From positions 1-54,575 of the forward strand of contig JAEZWY010000230.1 of NCBI GenBank assembly GCA_023442905.1: a stretch of DNA of 54,575 nucleotides, read 5' to 3'. Below the pieces are notes generated by a model. The model was not told the origin of the DNA. It saw nothing but the letters and a program-made list of their open reading frames with translations, and searched no databases. This DNA is from Bacillota bacterium. GTDB lineage: Bacteria; Bacillota; Bacilli; Lactobacillales; Aerococcaceae. Shown here in pieces: positions 32,564 through 40,542 of this stretch (positions are counted from its first letter, which is position 1; the number at the start of each line of letters is the position of its first letter). Position numbers and translations under genes: made by a program.

Positions 32564-33719
32564 ATTTACTCACCGCCTGATTAAATTCTTTATACCTTTT
32601 CACATCTTCCCAGGGATATAACCAGCTATCAAAATGTCCATAGATCGCCGTGTCTGCGTAATCAACATCTCGTAATTGTAGATACTCGATAATTGCTGCT
32701 GGTTTCAAGTTAAATACATCAAGTGCTGCTTGTTCAAGTATTGAATCAGAAACATTTCCCGTGCCAAATGTATTTATTGAAAATGCAACAGGATTTGCCT
32801 TTCCTATGGCATATGAAATACTTACTTCACATTTCTCGGCATAGTCACACCACACGATATGCTTGGCAATATGCCTTGCCATATAAGCACCACTTCTATC
32901 GACTTTGGTAGGATCCTTTCCTGAAAATGCCCCACCACCATGTGCGGTAAAGCCACCATACGTATCAACCATTAACTTTCGTCCCGTTAATCCTGTATCA
33001 GCTGTTGGTCCTCCAACAACAAATCGACCTGATGGATTGATTAAAATTTCTGTATCTTCATCAAACGGGAAGTCTTCAAAAACCTGCCATAAAACATTTT
33101 CAATAATATCCTGTTCAATTTCTGCTTGTCTTTTATAAGGCTCGTGCTGTATAGATACTACGATTGTTTTCACTCTAACTGGTTGATTATTTTTATATTC
33201 AATCGTGACCTGTGCTTTTCCATCTGGAAAATAACCTTTAATAATTTTTCCTTTTCGGACTTCATCTAATCGTTTTACAATTTTATGTGAAAGCACTAAT
33301 GGTAATGGCAGCATTTCCTTTGTTTCATTTGTCGCATAACCATACATTGTTCCTTGGTCACCTGCTCCAATTGTTCCGTAAGGCTCTTTGATTCTCTGAC
33401 GAGCTTCAAGTGTTGTATCTACCGCTTGTGCAATATCTGTACTTTGTTTCTGTACATATACAGATAATTTAAAATCTGTAGGTTTGTAACCCACATCAAC
33501 TAATACACTTTTTACAACATCTTTAAGATTAAGTTTTTCGCTACAGGAGATTTCGCCCGCCACGATGATTCTTCCTTTTGTCGCAAGCACTTCACACGCC
33601 ACACGTGAAGCTTTGTCTTTTGTTAAACAAGCATCCAAAATACTATCTGATATTAAATCACAAAGTTTATCCGGATGACCCGCACATACACTTTCAGCTG
33701 TTAAATATTTAATCGTCAT
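32544..33719 (-). CDS. metK: S-adenosylmethionine synthetase
   Basis: 391 residues from the ATG at 33719 (GAGGTAATGTG upstream). All MetK motifs are seen: ESVCAGHPDKLCDLISDSI, GAGDQGTMYGYATNET, DGKAQVTIEY, FVVGGPTADTGLTGRKLM and the phosphate loop GGGAFSGKDPTKVDRSGAYM. It makes S-adenosylmethionine from methionine and ATP, here most likely for the three phage methyltransferases. Full length, without obvious damage. Phage-encoded MetK next to methyltransferases is known but not frequent. Confidence 0.96.
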   Translation of the reverse strand: MTIKYLTAESVCAGHPDKLCDLISDSILDACLTKDKASRVACEVLATKGRIIVAGEISCSEKLNLKDVVKSVLVDVGYKPTDFKLSVYVQKQSTDIAQAVDTTLEARQRIKEPYGTIGAGDQGTMYGYATNETKEMLPLPLVLSHKIVKRLDEVRKGKIIKGYFPDGKAQVTIEYKNNQPVRVKTIVVSIQHEPYKRQAEIEQDIIENVLWQVFEDFPFDEDTEILINPSGRFVVGGPTADTGLTGRKLMVDTYGGFTAHGGGAFSGKDPTKVDRSGAYMARHIAKHIVWCDYAEKCEVSISYAIGKANPVAFSINTFGTGNVSDSILEQAALDVFNLKPAAIIEYLQLRDVDYADTAIYGHFDSWLYPWEDVKRYKEFNQAVSKYDNRED

Positions 33720-33737
33720 CACATTACCTCGTTTCAG

Positions 33738-34289
33738 TTATTTGCCTTTATGCATCGTTAATAAGCGCTCCATCATATCATCTTGTGGATTCGCACCAAT
33801 GAATTCTGTTGCACTGTTTTCTCTTATAATTTGATAAATTTCAAGCCAGAGTCGATTGGTTTGTGTCATAAAGTTTTGACTCATAGCAACATACGGGCTT
33901 TGCATAGCATTTCCCGTTGTTGGATGTTTTGCTAAAAAGCCAAACTCTGTCACAGCTGCCTCGCACTGCATCCATCTTGCTGCACTCATTGCGTACCTCT
34001 CCAAAAGTTGCGGCATGATTAAATGAGCACAGTCCCTTTCATTTAACCAATTCCACGTTTCTTCATAAATTTCCGCCGCTTCAAGAGTGGAACCATCCTT
34101 TTCTGTGGCAGATAGCATCTCCCTTGGCGGTGGCATTTCTTGTCCTTGAAGATCTGGCGCATGTGTAAATTCAAGCACTTCTAATTTTCGTCTACCTGGA
34201 TTTCCATCTTCTAACTTCTCATATAATGGCTTTCTTTTTCGTCCAGAGCCAACCCGAGCACCGCCCCTATTCGTTCCATCCTTGGCCAT
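33738..34289 (-). CDS. terS: Terminase small subunit, P27 family
   Basis: 183 residues. The N-terminal basic GGARVGSGRKRKPLYEKLED and NPGRRKLEVLEF, then EIYEETWNWLNERDCAHLIM, LLERYAMSAARWMQCEAAVT and SPYVAMSQNFMTQTNRLWLE are the P27 small terminase pattern. It recognises the packaging site and guides the large subunit. GAGGTG before the ATG. Unusually, nine cargo genes lie between it and terL. Confidence 0.92.
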   Translation of the reverse strand: MAKDGTNRGGARVGSGRKRKPLYEKLEDGNPGRRKLEVLEFTHAPDLQGQEMPPPREMLSATEKDGSTLEAAEIYEETWNWLNERDCAHLIMPQLLERYAMSAARWMQCEAAVTEFGFLAKHPTTGNAMQSPYVAMSQNFMTQTNRLWLEIYQIIRENSATEFIGANPQDDMMERLLTMHKGK

Positions 34290-34394
34290 TTCAACACCTC
34301 ATTTCTGCTCGCCCCCTATATACCCTCTTTGAAATCGCGACTTTTTGCGTGACGTTCCCCGCCCGTTGTCCACATCATAAGTTGTAGAGATTGA

Positions 34395-34760
34395 TTACCC
34401 CCTACCCCTTCGCCAACGATCACCATCTCGTGCGGTAATCGATGAGTGACAAGGTGTGCAAACAGACATCAGATTGCTTTCGTCATGCGTTCCACCTCTT
34501 GACAGCGGTAGGATGTGATGTACTTCTTGCACTGGGGTCAGCTTCCCGTTTCGCTTACATTCCTCGCAGAGCGGGTTCTTTGCAACGTAACGGTCACGTA
34601 TCCTTTTCCATGCACGTCCGTATCGCTTTGCGGTGTTTGGATCACGTTGATACCTTTCATATCTTCTTGCCTCTGCCTTCCGGTGTACATCACAAAAGCG
34701 TTCATCCGTTAACTCAGGACATCCTGGCTGTGAACAAGGGCGCTTTGGTTTCCTTGGCAT
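34395..34760 (-). CDS. HNH endonuclease
   Basis: 121 residues from the ATG at 34760 (TTGGAGGTG upstream; a longer upstream reading has no start signals). N-terminal MPRKPKRPCSQPGCPELTDE is a zinc-knuckle (C..PGC ... FCDVH). The HNH core is NPLCEECKRNGKLTPVQEVH, HILPLSRGGTHDESNLMSVC, TPCHSS. Such enzymes sit next to P27 terminases and help cut the packaging concatemer in HK97-like phages. First gene after the late promoter region. Confidence 0.93.
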   Translation of the reverse strand: MPRKPKRPCSQPGCPELTDERFCDVHRKAEARRYERYQRDPNTAKRYGRAWKRIRDRYVAKNPLCEECKRNGKLTPVQEVHHILPLSRGGTHDESNLMSVCTPCHSSITARDGDRWRRGRG

Positions 34761-34776
34761 AACTTTCACCTCCAAA

Positions 34777-34812
34777 CAAAAAAGCCCCCGCAGGATTTCT
34801 CCCACGAAGGCT
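34777..34812 (-). terminator. Strong intrinsic terminator before the HNH gene
   Basis: On the minus strand AGCCTTCGTGGGA and TCCTGCGGGGGCT pair along 13 positions (several G-T) with a GAAA tetraloop, followed by six T. It lies between the tandem promoter-like repeats and the first late gene, 22 bases before the HNH start. It could end early transcripts or act as a gate for late transcription. Confidence 0.8.
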
Positions 34813-34816
34813 CGCA

Positions 34817-34981
34817 ATATTTTGTCTATATTAATACCATAACATGCTCAAAGTCAAAAAGCGTCCGCAATATTACTCACTTGAATATTCAAAGGTCCAT
34901 TTTGTTTCTCTTTGATACTTTTTCCATACTACCACTATAACCTGCGTAATGTCTAAATGCATCCGCGATTTTACTCACTTG
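34817..34981 (-). promoter_or_regulatory. Tandem 67-base repeats with late promoter
   Basis: Two direct copies, 34915-34981 and 34817-34883, start 98 bases apart. Each begins CAAGTGAGTAA-A/T-AT-C/T-GCGG and continues GA-C/T-GC-A/T-TTT, then a promoter-like part. In the second copy TTGACT (34852-34857) is followed after 17 bases by TTAATA (34829-34834). The first begins on the last codons of the DUF1492-like gene. Repeats next to an ArpU/RinA-type regulator gene suggest its binding sites. Confidence 0.55.
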
Positions 34982-35433
34982 CCATAAAGCAGTAGTGTCA
35001 ACCTATCCAATGCTCTATTCTTTTTGTTGTAGGCAGATGACCTCTCAATCTTAAAGTAATCACAAATTGTATGCACAGCTTCGGTTCGTCTTTGGTCTTC
35101 CACCATATAAAATTCATACAGAACAAACTGTTCATCTTCGGTTAACTCATCCCAAGCAGGCTGGAACCAATTCATATATTCGATGGCTTGTCTTAACCTT
35201 TCTTTCAGCACATCAATTTTATCGATGCTATAAGCAATACGATTTTCATTGGCTTTAGGATTGTGTACGGAAGGCATGCCATCATTTACTGGTGCACTTG
35301 GGGACATCATTCCATCATGAAGGATTGCAATATCGTCATCGGTATTATCTATAATGTGTTTCATACTATTATAATCTTTTATCACATCAATCGTTGCTGC
35401 TCGTTTATCTAGGTAGTGCCATACAATATTCAT
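34975..35433 (-). CDS. ArpU/DUF1492-like phage late transcription regulator
   Basis: 152 residues. The C-terminal half (WDELTEDEQFVLYEFYMVED, TEAVHTICDYFKIERSSAYN, KKNRALDRLTLLLYGK) is a sigma-region-4-like HTH as in ArpU, RinA and DUF1492 proteins, which switch on packaging and structural genes. The N-terminal part (DYNSMKHIIDNTDDDIAILH and PSVHNPKANENRIAYS) is less conserved. Its last codons overlap the first of two promoter-like repeats before the late operon. ATG overlaps the helicase stop by four bases. Confidence 0.78.
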   Translation of the reverse strand: MNIVWHYLDKRAATIDVIKDYNSMKHIIDNTDDDIAILHDGMMSPSAPVNDGMPSVHNPKANENRIAYSIDKIDVLKERLRQAIEYMNWFQPAWDELTEDEQFVLYEFYMVEDQRRTEAVHTICDYFKIERSSAYNKKNRALDRLTLLLYGK

Positions 35434-36788
35434 ACAGGAATTCCCCCTTTTAACGTTGCTTTCACCGCATCAATGAGTGCTGACTGCGTATTATTCTTTT
35501 TATTTAAAGCATCCATCACTCGTTCGTCCATCGTATCTTTTGCGATTAAATGATGGATAATCACTGTGTCTGTTTGTCCTTGCCTGTACAGCCTTGCATT
35601 TGTTTGTTGATAAAGTTCTAAGCTCCAAGTGAGTCCAAACCATACGAGTGTTGAACCACCCGCTTGTAAATTTAAACCATGTCCTGCGGATGCGGGATGA
35701 ATGGCTGCAATTTGAATTTTTCCCTCGTTCCATTTTTTAATGGAATCACTACTTGTTAAAACTTCTACCTTAAATCGGTTTTGTATTCGGAGCAGGTCGT
35801 GTTTAAACCAATAAGCAATTAATACTGGTTTACCATTGGCCGCTTCAATGATATCTTCTAGCTTTTCGAGTTTTCGGTCATGTATTTGAGTGACAGAACC
35901 GTTATCATCGTAAACTGCACCATTTGCCATTTGAAGAAGTTTATTTGATAAAGCCGCTGCATTTGAAGCGGTTATGTCCTCCCCTTTTATCGTTGTAATC
36001 AAATCACGTTTCATGACATCAAGCGTTTCTTTTTCTTTCTGATTTAACGAAACAGGCATTTCATTCATGACTAAATCGGGTAGTTTTAAATAGTCCGTCC
36101 CTTTCATGCTGATAGTGATATCGCTTATTTTTTCATATATCGCTTCTTCCGCCCCTGGTTTTGGTTTATATGAAAAAATCATATGTTGATTTCTTTTGTC
36201 AGGATCAAAGTATGATTCTCTGAAACGTCCGATGAATTTTCCTAGTCTTTCACCCATATCAAGTAATCGGTACTCCGCCCATAAGTCCATTAAGCCATTC
36301 GATGAAGGTGTTCCTGTTAAACCAACTATTCTTTTAATATTAGGTCTCACTTTCATCAAACTTTTAAATCGTTTTGATTGATGAGATTTAAACGATGATA
36401 ATTCATCAATAACGACCATATCAAAATTAAAATCGATACCGCTTCTAGCAATCAACCATTCTACATTTTCACGATTAATGATATAAATGTGGGCATCTGA
36501 ATATAGTGCTTCTAAGCGCTCTTTTTCTGTCCCAACAGCAACTGCATAAGTTAATCCTTTCAAGTGAATCCATTTTTCAATTTCTTCTGGCCACGTATTT
36601 CTAGCAACCCTGAGTGGTGCGATTACTAAAACCCTATCAACTTCAAATCGTTCTAACATCAATTCATAAATAGCAGTCAGTGTAATCACACTTTTACCGA
36701 GACCCATTTCAAGAAATATTGCCGATATAGGATTTTCTATAATAAAGTTTGTTGCAAACTCCTGATATTTATGTGGCTTGAATTTCAT
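35430..36788 (-). CDS. SNF2/DEAD-family DNA helicase
   Basis: 452 residues from the ATG at 36788 (TTGGAGGG 8 bases before). Motifs: I IFLEMGLGKSVITLTAIYEL, II VVIDELSSFK (DE-L-S), III GLTGTPSSNGLMDLWAEYRL, IV-VI GHGLNLQAGGSTLVWFGL and QTNARLYRQGQTDTVIIHHL. Layout and motifs are those of the compact SNF2-type helicases found beside VRR-NUC genes in phage replication modules. It probably remodels replication or recombination intermediates. It overlaps the VRR-NUC gene by 20 bases. Confidence 0.95.
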   Translation of the reverse strand: MKFKPHKYQEFATNFIIENPISAIFLEMGLGKSVITLTAIYELMLERFEVDRVLVIAPLRVARNTWPEEIEKWIHLKGLTYAVAVGTEKERLEALYSDAHIYIINRENVEWLIARSGIDFNFDMVVIDELSSFKSHQSKRFKSLMKVRPNIKRIVGLTGTPSSNGLMDLWAEYRLLDMGERLGKFIGRFRESYFDPDKRNQHMIFSYKPKPGAEEAIYEKISDITISMKGTDYLKLPDLVMNEMPVSLNQKEKETLDVMKRDLITTIKGEDITASNAAALSNKLLQMANGAVYDDNGSVTQIHDRKLEKLEDIIEAANGKPVLIAYWFKHDLLRIQNRFKVEVLTSSDSIKKWNEGKIQIAAIHPASAGHGLNLQAGGSTLVWFGLTWSLELYQQTNARLYRQGQTDTVIIHHLIAKDTMDERVMDALNKKNNTQSALIDAVKATLKGGIPV

Positions 36789-37050
36789 CCAACATCCCTC
36801 CAATACTTTCAGGATCATCTAGACAAAAGACGATAAAACCTAGTGATTCTAACTGCTGTTTTCTTTTCTGCTGAAGCGGTCTGAGTTTCTTGCCAGAGGC
36901 TTTCACTTCAACAAAGCCGATTTTTCCGTTTGGCAGTAACACTAACCGATCGGGCAATCCATCAAAACCTGGTGATGTAAGTTTAATAGATAAACCCTTC
37001 ATATTTTTGACCGCTTCGCTTAATTTTAACTCGATAGATTTTTCTCGCAT
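36769..37050 (-). CDS. VRR-NUC domain nuclease
   Basis: 93 residues from the ATG at 37050 (CAGGAGAG 7 bases before; an ATG eight codons upstream is less well placed). PD-(D/E)xK signature: SPGFDGLPDRLVLLPNGKIG, FVEVKASGKKLRPLQQKRKQ, with D of PDR and E-V-K as metal ligands, then QLESLGFIVFCLDDPESI. Standalone VRR-NUC proteins next to SNF2 helicases probably form a structure-specific nuclease-helicase pair in phages. A full but minimal domain. Confidence 0.95.
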   Translation of the reverse strand: MREKSIELKLSEAVKNMKGLSIKLTSPGFDGLPDRLVLLPNGKIGFVEVKASGKKLRPLQQKRKQQLESLGFIVFCLDDPESIGGMLDEIQAT

Positions 37051-37062
37051 TCCAAACTCTCC

Positions 37063-37309
37063 TGTTCCAAACATTTTTAAACTTTCTTACGCGCGTATAT
37101 GCGTATTTGCGTGATTTCATTCTATATTCTTATATTTTCCTAATATCATATTTTTCTTGGAACATTGGAACAGGTTTTTTACAAACCCTTATATGACATA
37201 GGTTGATTGCTGTTCCTAACTATGTGACGAACTTCTTTTATTTTGTTCCAGGAACATAATATTCTGTTCCAATGTGATGTTTTTGTTCCAAACTCGATTT
37301 TTTGGAACG
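37063..37309. other. Iteron-like TTGGAACA cluster, possible replication origin
   Basis: The 259-base gap between the VRR-NUC start and the vapE stop holds at least eight TTGGAACA/TGTTCCAA units: 37063-37070, 37157-37164, 37165-37172, 37211-37216 (TGTTCC), 37244-37256 (palindrome TGTTCCAGGAACA), 37265-37272, 37284-37291 and 37302-37309 (TTGGAACG). Two more, 37437-37448 and 37451-37459, lie in the end of vapE. An AT-rich stretch (37110-37155) with few G or C sits beside the iterons. This is the layout of an iteron origin next to its replication gene. Confidence 0.6.
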
Positions 37310-39655
37310 TCACTTTTTTAATTCATACACCCACTGCGTTCCGTAAATGGGAAGTCTCTTTTTCTTTGATAAACCTGTCCAGCCACCAATGCTGGCCATA
37401 ATGGTAGATATTTCGTTACCATCTATCCGTCTTAAATTGGAACGTTCCTTTTGGAAACATTCGCACCAAATCTCCATATTAGAAACATGCTCCCGTTTCC
37501 AAACACCTTGTTTTGGACTATCACCAAATTCAGTTCCATTGATAAATGCTCTACGTTCAAATAAGTCCATCTCATCCCAATCTTCAGGTAGCAAGGTTTC
37601 AAGATATTCACGAACCAAACCTTCTCGCTCGTCCGATTCCATCGCCATTCGTTGTTCTTCTTTCGCTAGTTGGTCAATATCATGCTCGAGATATAGCTTT
37701 TCACCTTGCTTCACGTATTCGAGTGTTTCTGCCCATATTTGCAGCACTTCCTCTTCAGTAACTTCCCACGATTTCTTTACTCCATCGCCTGGAGTTTTCA
37801 CAGGCCAAAATCGTCTGTTACCTGTCGTATCTCTTAAATAACCTTTTTCAGCATTAGTTGTTCCAAAGAATACACACTGTCTTAAATGTGGTGTAACTCT
37901 TTTCGCAAAACTTGCTCGATAAATGTCGTTTTGTCGTGAAAGGAAACTTCTCAGTGTTTCTACTTCTGCTTTTTTAAGTCCAGCGAGTTCTCCGATTTCA
38001 ATGATCCAGTAACCTTGTAATTTCTCAGCAGCTGTCTTATCTTTTGTATCTGATAAACTTAAACTATCGGAAAACCACTCGCCACCAAGTCTAGCAATTA
38101 AAGTACTTTTACCGACTCCTTGCGGTCCGTTTAAAACGAGCATTGAATCAAATTTAATGCCAGGTGTGAGAACTCTAGAAATTGCCGCACATAATGTTTT
38201 TCTTGTTACAGCACGAACATATGGATTATCATCCGCTCCTAAATAATCAATTAATAACGTATCGACTCGCGGCACTTTATCCCACTCGGGCAATTCATCA
38301 AGGTAATCTCGAATCGGATGATATGACCTATCATCAGCAACTTTCGCAATGGCGATATCATAATTTCTAGCTGAAAACGTTCCATAGTGCGTATCGATAT
38401 AACTAACTAACTGAGCATCATCCGCATCCCGCCAATATTTAGATGGATGCGACCAAGGAACAGGACTAACAATCTCCAAGTTGTCTGATAGCTCATTAAA
38501 AACAATCCCTTGAAGGTTTTCATCATGTTCCAAAATTAAAGTAAGGTTTCTAAGTGTATTTTTAACTGCACCTGTTTTATCAAGCTCAAGTTGTCTTTCC
38601 CAGTCATCTTCTGTAAACTCAATTTCCGCTTGTTCTTTACGTTCTTCTGCGAACTGCACTTTCACTAGCTCATCCTTTAAAGCAAACTCAGTCATAGCCT
38701 TAAAGGATGGGAGTTTTGTTACTGCAGTTGAATATGATGTTTTATCATCTAAATCTTGAAACAAATGCAATCGAACTAGGTCAAACGCATTGAGTAAGTT
38801 CCCTGAAGCAGGATCTGTTGCATGATGGCTATAAGCAAACTTTCCGTTATATACAACGACCCCAGCAGACGAATCAGCTGGTATATAATCAAATCTTCCT
38901 TCCATCAAACTTGGTTCATACACATGCGATAAAAAACTATCAATGGCTTCCTCGATAGAATAAGCCCTACAAAAGGCACCAATAATACCATCCTTCTCTA
39001 ATGGGTCAGCTTGTTTTTTTATGTTTCGTTGTACAACTTCGGATTGTCTTGATGAAACAGGCCATGTTGTCGTATCTCGCCAATCGTCATATTTCGACAA
39101 ATAGAAATCAGGATCTAATAACTCACCATCTTTTTGTTCAAAAAAGAACTCACCGTTTGAAGGTGTCGATGGCCAGTACATTAATCTTGAGGGTTCATAT
39201 GTTGTATCATCAAAATAATCAATACCGATTTCTTTTGCGACCATTCTTGCAACTGCTGGATATTCATCTTCCGAAACATCACGTTTAAGCGGAATAATTA
39301 AACGTAACCTTGGTTTTTCAGGAGTGTGTTTATGTGTTGAATATACGCAGCACTTAAAATCATAAAGAAGTTCAATTTGATCCCAAATACCAGGTACTGC
39401 ATAGTCCATATCAAGAGTAAGAAGTGAACGAGACAAAACATGTCCGTTCCTTCTTTTCCCCTGCTTTAAAGCACCGCCAACAAAGCCGCCAACATCCTTT
39501 GTTGCATCTTGTTTTGCACGATTCATTTTTCTATATTCATCTACCGTTTCAGTTGTACGGATTGTCTGATTTACAAGATTAATAAACTCGTCCCACGTTA
39601 CATCTTTGTTCTTCCACTTTCTGTCCATTCGACTATTTCCGACAGCTATTTTCAT
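37310..39655 (-). CDS. Primase-helicase of the virulence-associated E (VapE) type
   Basis: 781 residues from the ATG at 39655 (TTGGAGG upstream). The N-terminal ~200 residues (SRSLLTLDMDYAVPGIWDQI, YSTHKHTPEKPRLRLIIPLK, GIDYFDDTTYEPSRLMYWPS) resemble the PrimPol/BT4734-like region with D-x-D. From about 440 the VapE superfamily-3-like helicase follows, with Walker A GPQGVGKSTLIARLG near 510, Walker B YWIIEIGELAGLKKAEVET and FFGTTNAEKGYLRDTTGNRR. It probably initiates phage replication at the neighbouring iteron-like region. No damage seen. Confidence 0.93.
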   Translation of the reverse strand: MKIAVGNSRMDRKWKNKDVTWDEFINLVNQTIRTTETVDEYRKMNRAKQDATKDVGGFVGGALKQGKRRNGHVLSRSLLTLDMDYAVPGIWDQIELLYDFKCCVYSTHKHTPEKPRLRLIIPLKRDVSEDEYPAVARMVAKEIGIDYFDDTTYEPSRLMYWPSTPSNGEFFFEQKDGELLDPDFYLSKYDDWRDTTTWPVSSRQSEVVQRNIKKQADPLEKDGIIGAFCRAYSIEEAIDSFLSHVYEPSLMEGRFDYIPADSSAGVVVYNGKFAYSHHATDPASGNLLNAFDLVRLHLFQDLDDKTSYSTAVTKLPSFKAMTEFALKDELVKVQFAEERKEQAEIEFTEDDWERQLELDKTGAVKNTLRNLTLILEHDENLQGIVFNELSDNLEIVSPVPWSHPSKYWRDADDAQLVSYIDTHYGTFSARNYDIAIAKVADDRSYHPIRDYLDELPEWDKVPRVDTLLIDYLGADDNPYVRAVTRKTLCAAISRVLTPGIKFDSMLVLNGPQGVGKSTLIARLGGEWFSDSLSLSDTKDKTAAEKLQGYWIIEIGELAGLKKAEVETLRSFLSRQNDIYRASFAKRVTPHLRQCVFFGTTNAEKGYLRDTTGNRRFWPVKTPGDGVKKSWEVTEEEVLQIWAETLEYVKQGEKLYLEHDIDQLAKEEQRMAMESDEREGLVREYLETLLPEDWDEMDLFERRAFINGTEFGDSPKQGVWKREHVSNMEIWCECFQKERSNLRRIDGNEISTIMASIGGWTGLSKKKRLPIYGTQWVYELKK

Positions 39656-39673
39656 ATCGATTACCTCCAATGC

Positions 39674-40453
39674 TTAACTGTCCATTTCAATTTTGGGTAA
39701 GATTCCTTTTGCTTTTAGTAAGTCATAAATAAATAATCGACCTTTTTGCGTCCAGTACGTATGAACTTTTGAACGATCATATCCATTACTATCTTTAAAC
39801 GTATGTGTTTTAGTTGTCGTATAACCGAACTCCGCATGGTTTTGATAGAGCAACCAAATCTTCCCTTGTTTATATTGAACACCTTGCTCGTGTAAATACT
39901 TATTTAACCAGCGAGCAGACTTACCATAATCTTTTGCAATCACTGAAATCGCAACTGCATCTTTACAATTTAAAACAATGTCGTAATAACTCGCTTTTGG
40001 CTTCATTTCAACAATTTGCTGTTCCTGGACTTTCACTGTTTCTGATAATTGATTATTTTTTAATCGCTCTGCTTTTAATTCTTCTAACGCTTTAATCAAA
40101 ATATCTGGATTAGCTAATACTTCATCCACTGCGTACAATCCATGTTTTCGAATTGACGGAAGGACGTCATGTGTAATCCATCTTCTGAATTTTTTAGCAT
40201 TTGGCTTTCTTGAAAGAAAAACAATATTATAAAGTCCGCTTTCATTTACAATTGACAATTTCTGTTTTCCGCCAAGGGTGTCGAACAGACCGACACCTTT
40301 TTCATCTCCTTCTAAACGTGCAACAACATCCCTATTATTCTTGATTTCTAATGCATCACACACATCTTTTGCAACCCACCAAACACTGCCATCTTTCACA
40401 ATAGTTCTTACTTCGTTCCCTTCGAAGTTAAAAGTTTTAATATTGTTCATCAT
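39674..40453 (-). CDS. Phage antirepressor (BRO-N + KilA-C)
   Basis: 259 residues. Residues 5-105 are the BRO-N domain (FNFEGNEVRTIVKDGSVWWV, AKDVCDALEIKNNRDVVARL, ESGLYNIVFLSRKPNAKKFR, RWITHDVLPSIRKHGLY). After a helical linker comes the phage antirepressor KilA-C domain (SVIAKDYGKSARWLNKYLHE, VHTYWTQKGRLFIYDLLKAK). It may antagonise a lysogeny repressor, but no classical CI-type gene is visible in the window. ATG follows GGGAGG and a conserved leader (copy 2). Confidence 0.93.
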   Translation of the reverse strand: MMNNIKTFNFEGNEVRTIVKDGSVWWVAKDVCDALEIKNNRDVVARLEGDEKGVGLFDTLGGKQKLSIVNESGLYNIVFLSRKPNAKKFRRWITHDVLPSIRKHGLYAVDEVLANPDILIKALEELKAERLKNNQLSETVKVQEQQIVEMKPKASYYDIVLNCKDAVAISVIAKDYGKSARWLNKYLHEQGVQYKQGKIWLLYQNHAEFGYTTTKTHTFKDSNGYDRSKVHTYWTQKGRLFIYDLLKAKGILPKIEMDS

Positions 40454-40495
40454 ATAAATGAACCTCCCACAAATAGTTGTAGAGTAAATAAATTT

Positions 40496-40538
40496 ACCCT
40501 CACCTATATGCGAAGAAAAAGGGGGATTCGAACCCCCT
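40496..40538 (-). promoter_or_regulatory. Conserved leader element, copy 2
   Basis: On the minus strand AGGGGG and CCCCCT form a stem around TTCGAAT, then TTTTCTTCGCATATAGGTGAGGG. The stem is close to the polymerase stop codon (40543) and the leader leads to the antirepressor start. It resembles copies 1 and 3; the stem plus T-run could be an intrinsic terminator. The hairpin imitates a tRNA T-arm (GGTTCGAATCC) but no tRNA is present. Confidence 0.6.
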
Positions 40539-40542
40539 AAAA

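Noticed and set aside
40510..40540. tRNA T-arm-like sequence GGGGGTTCGAATCCCCC on the minus strand
   Set aside because: No acceptor stem, anticodon or D arm can be drawn around it, and similar hairpins recur as leaders elsewhere in the window.
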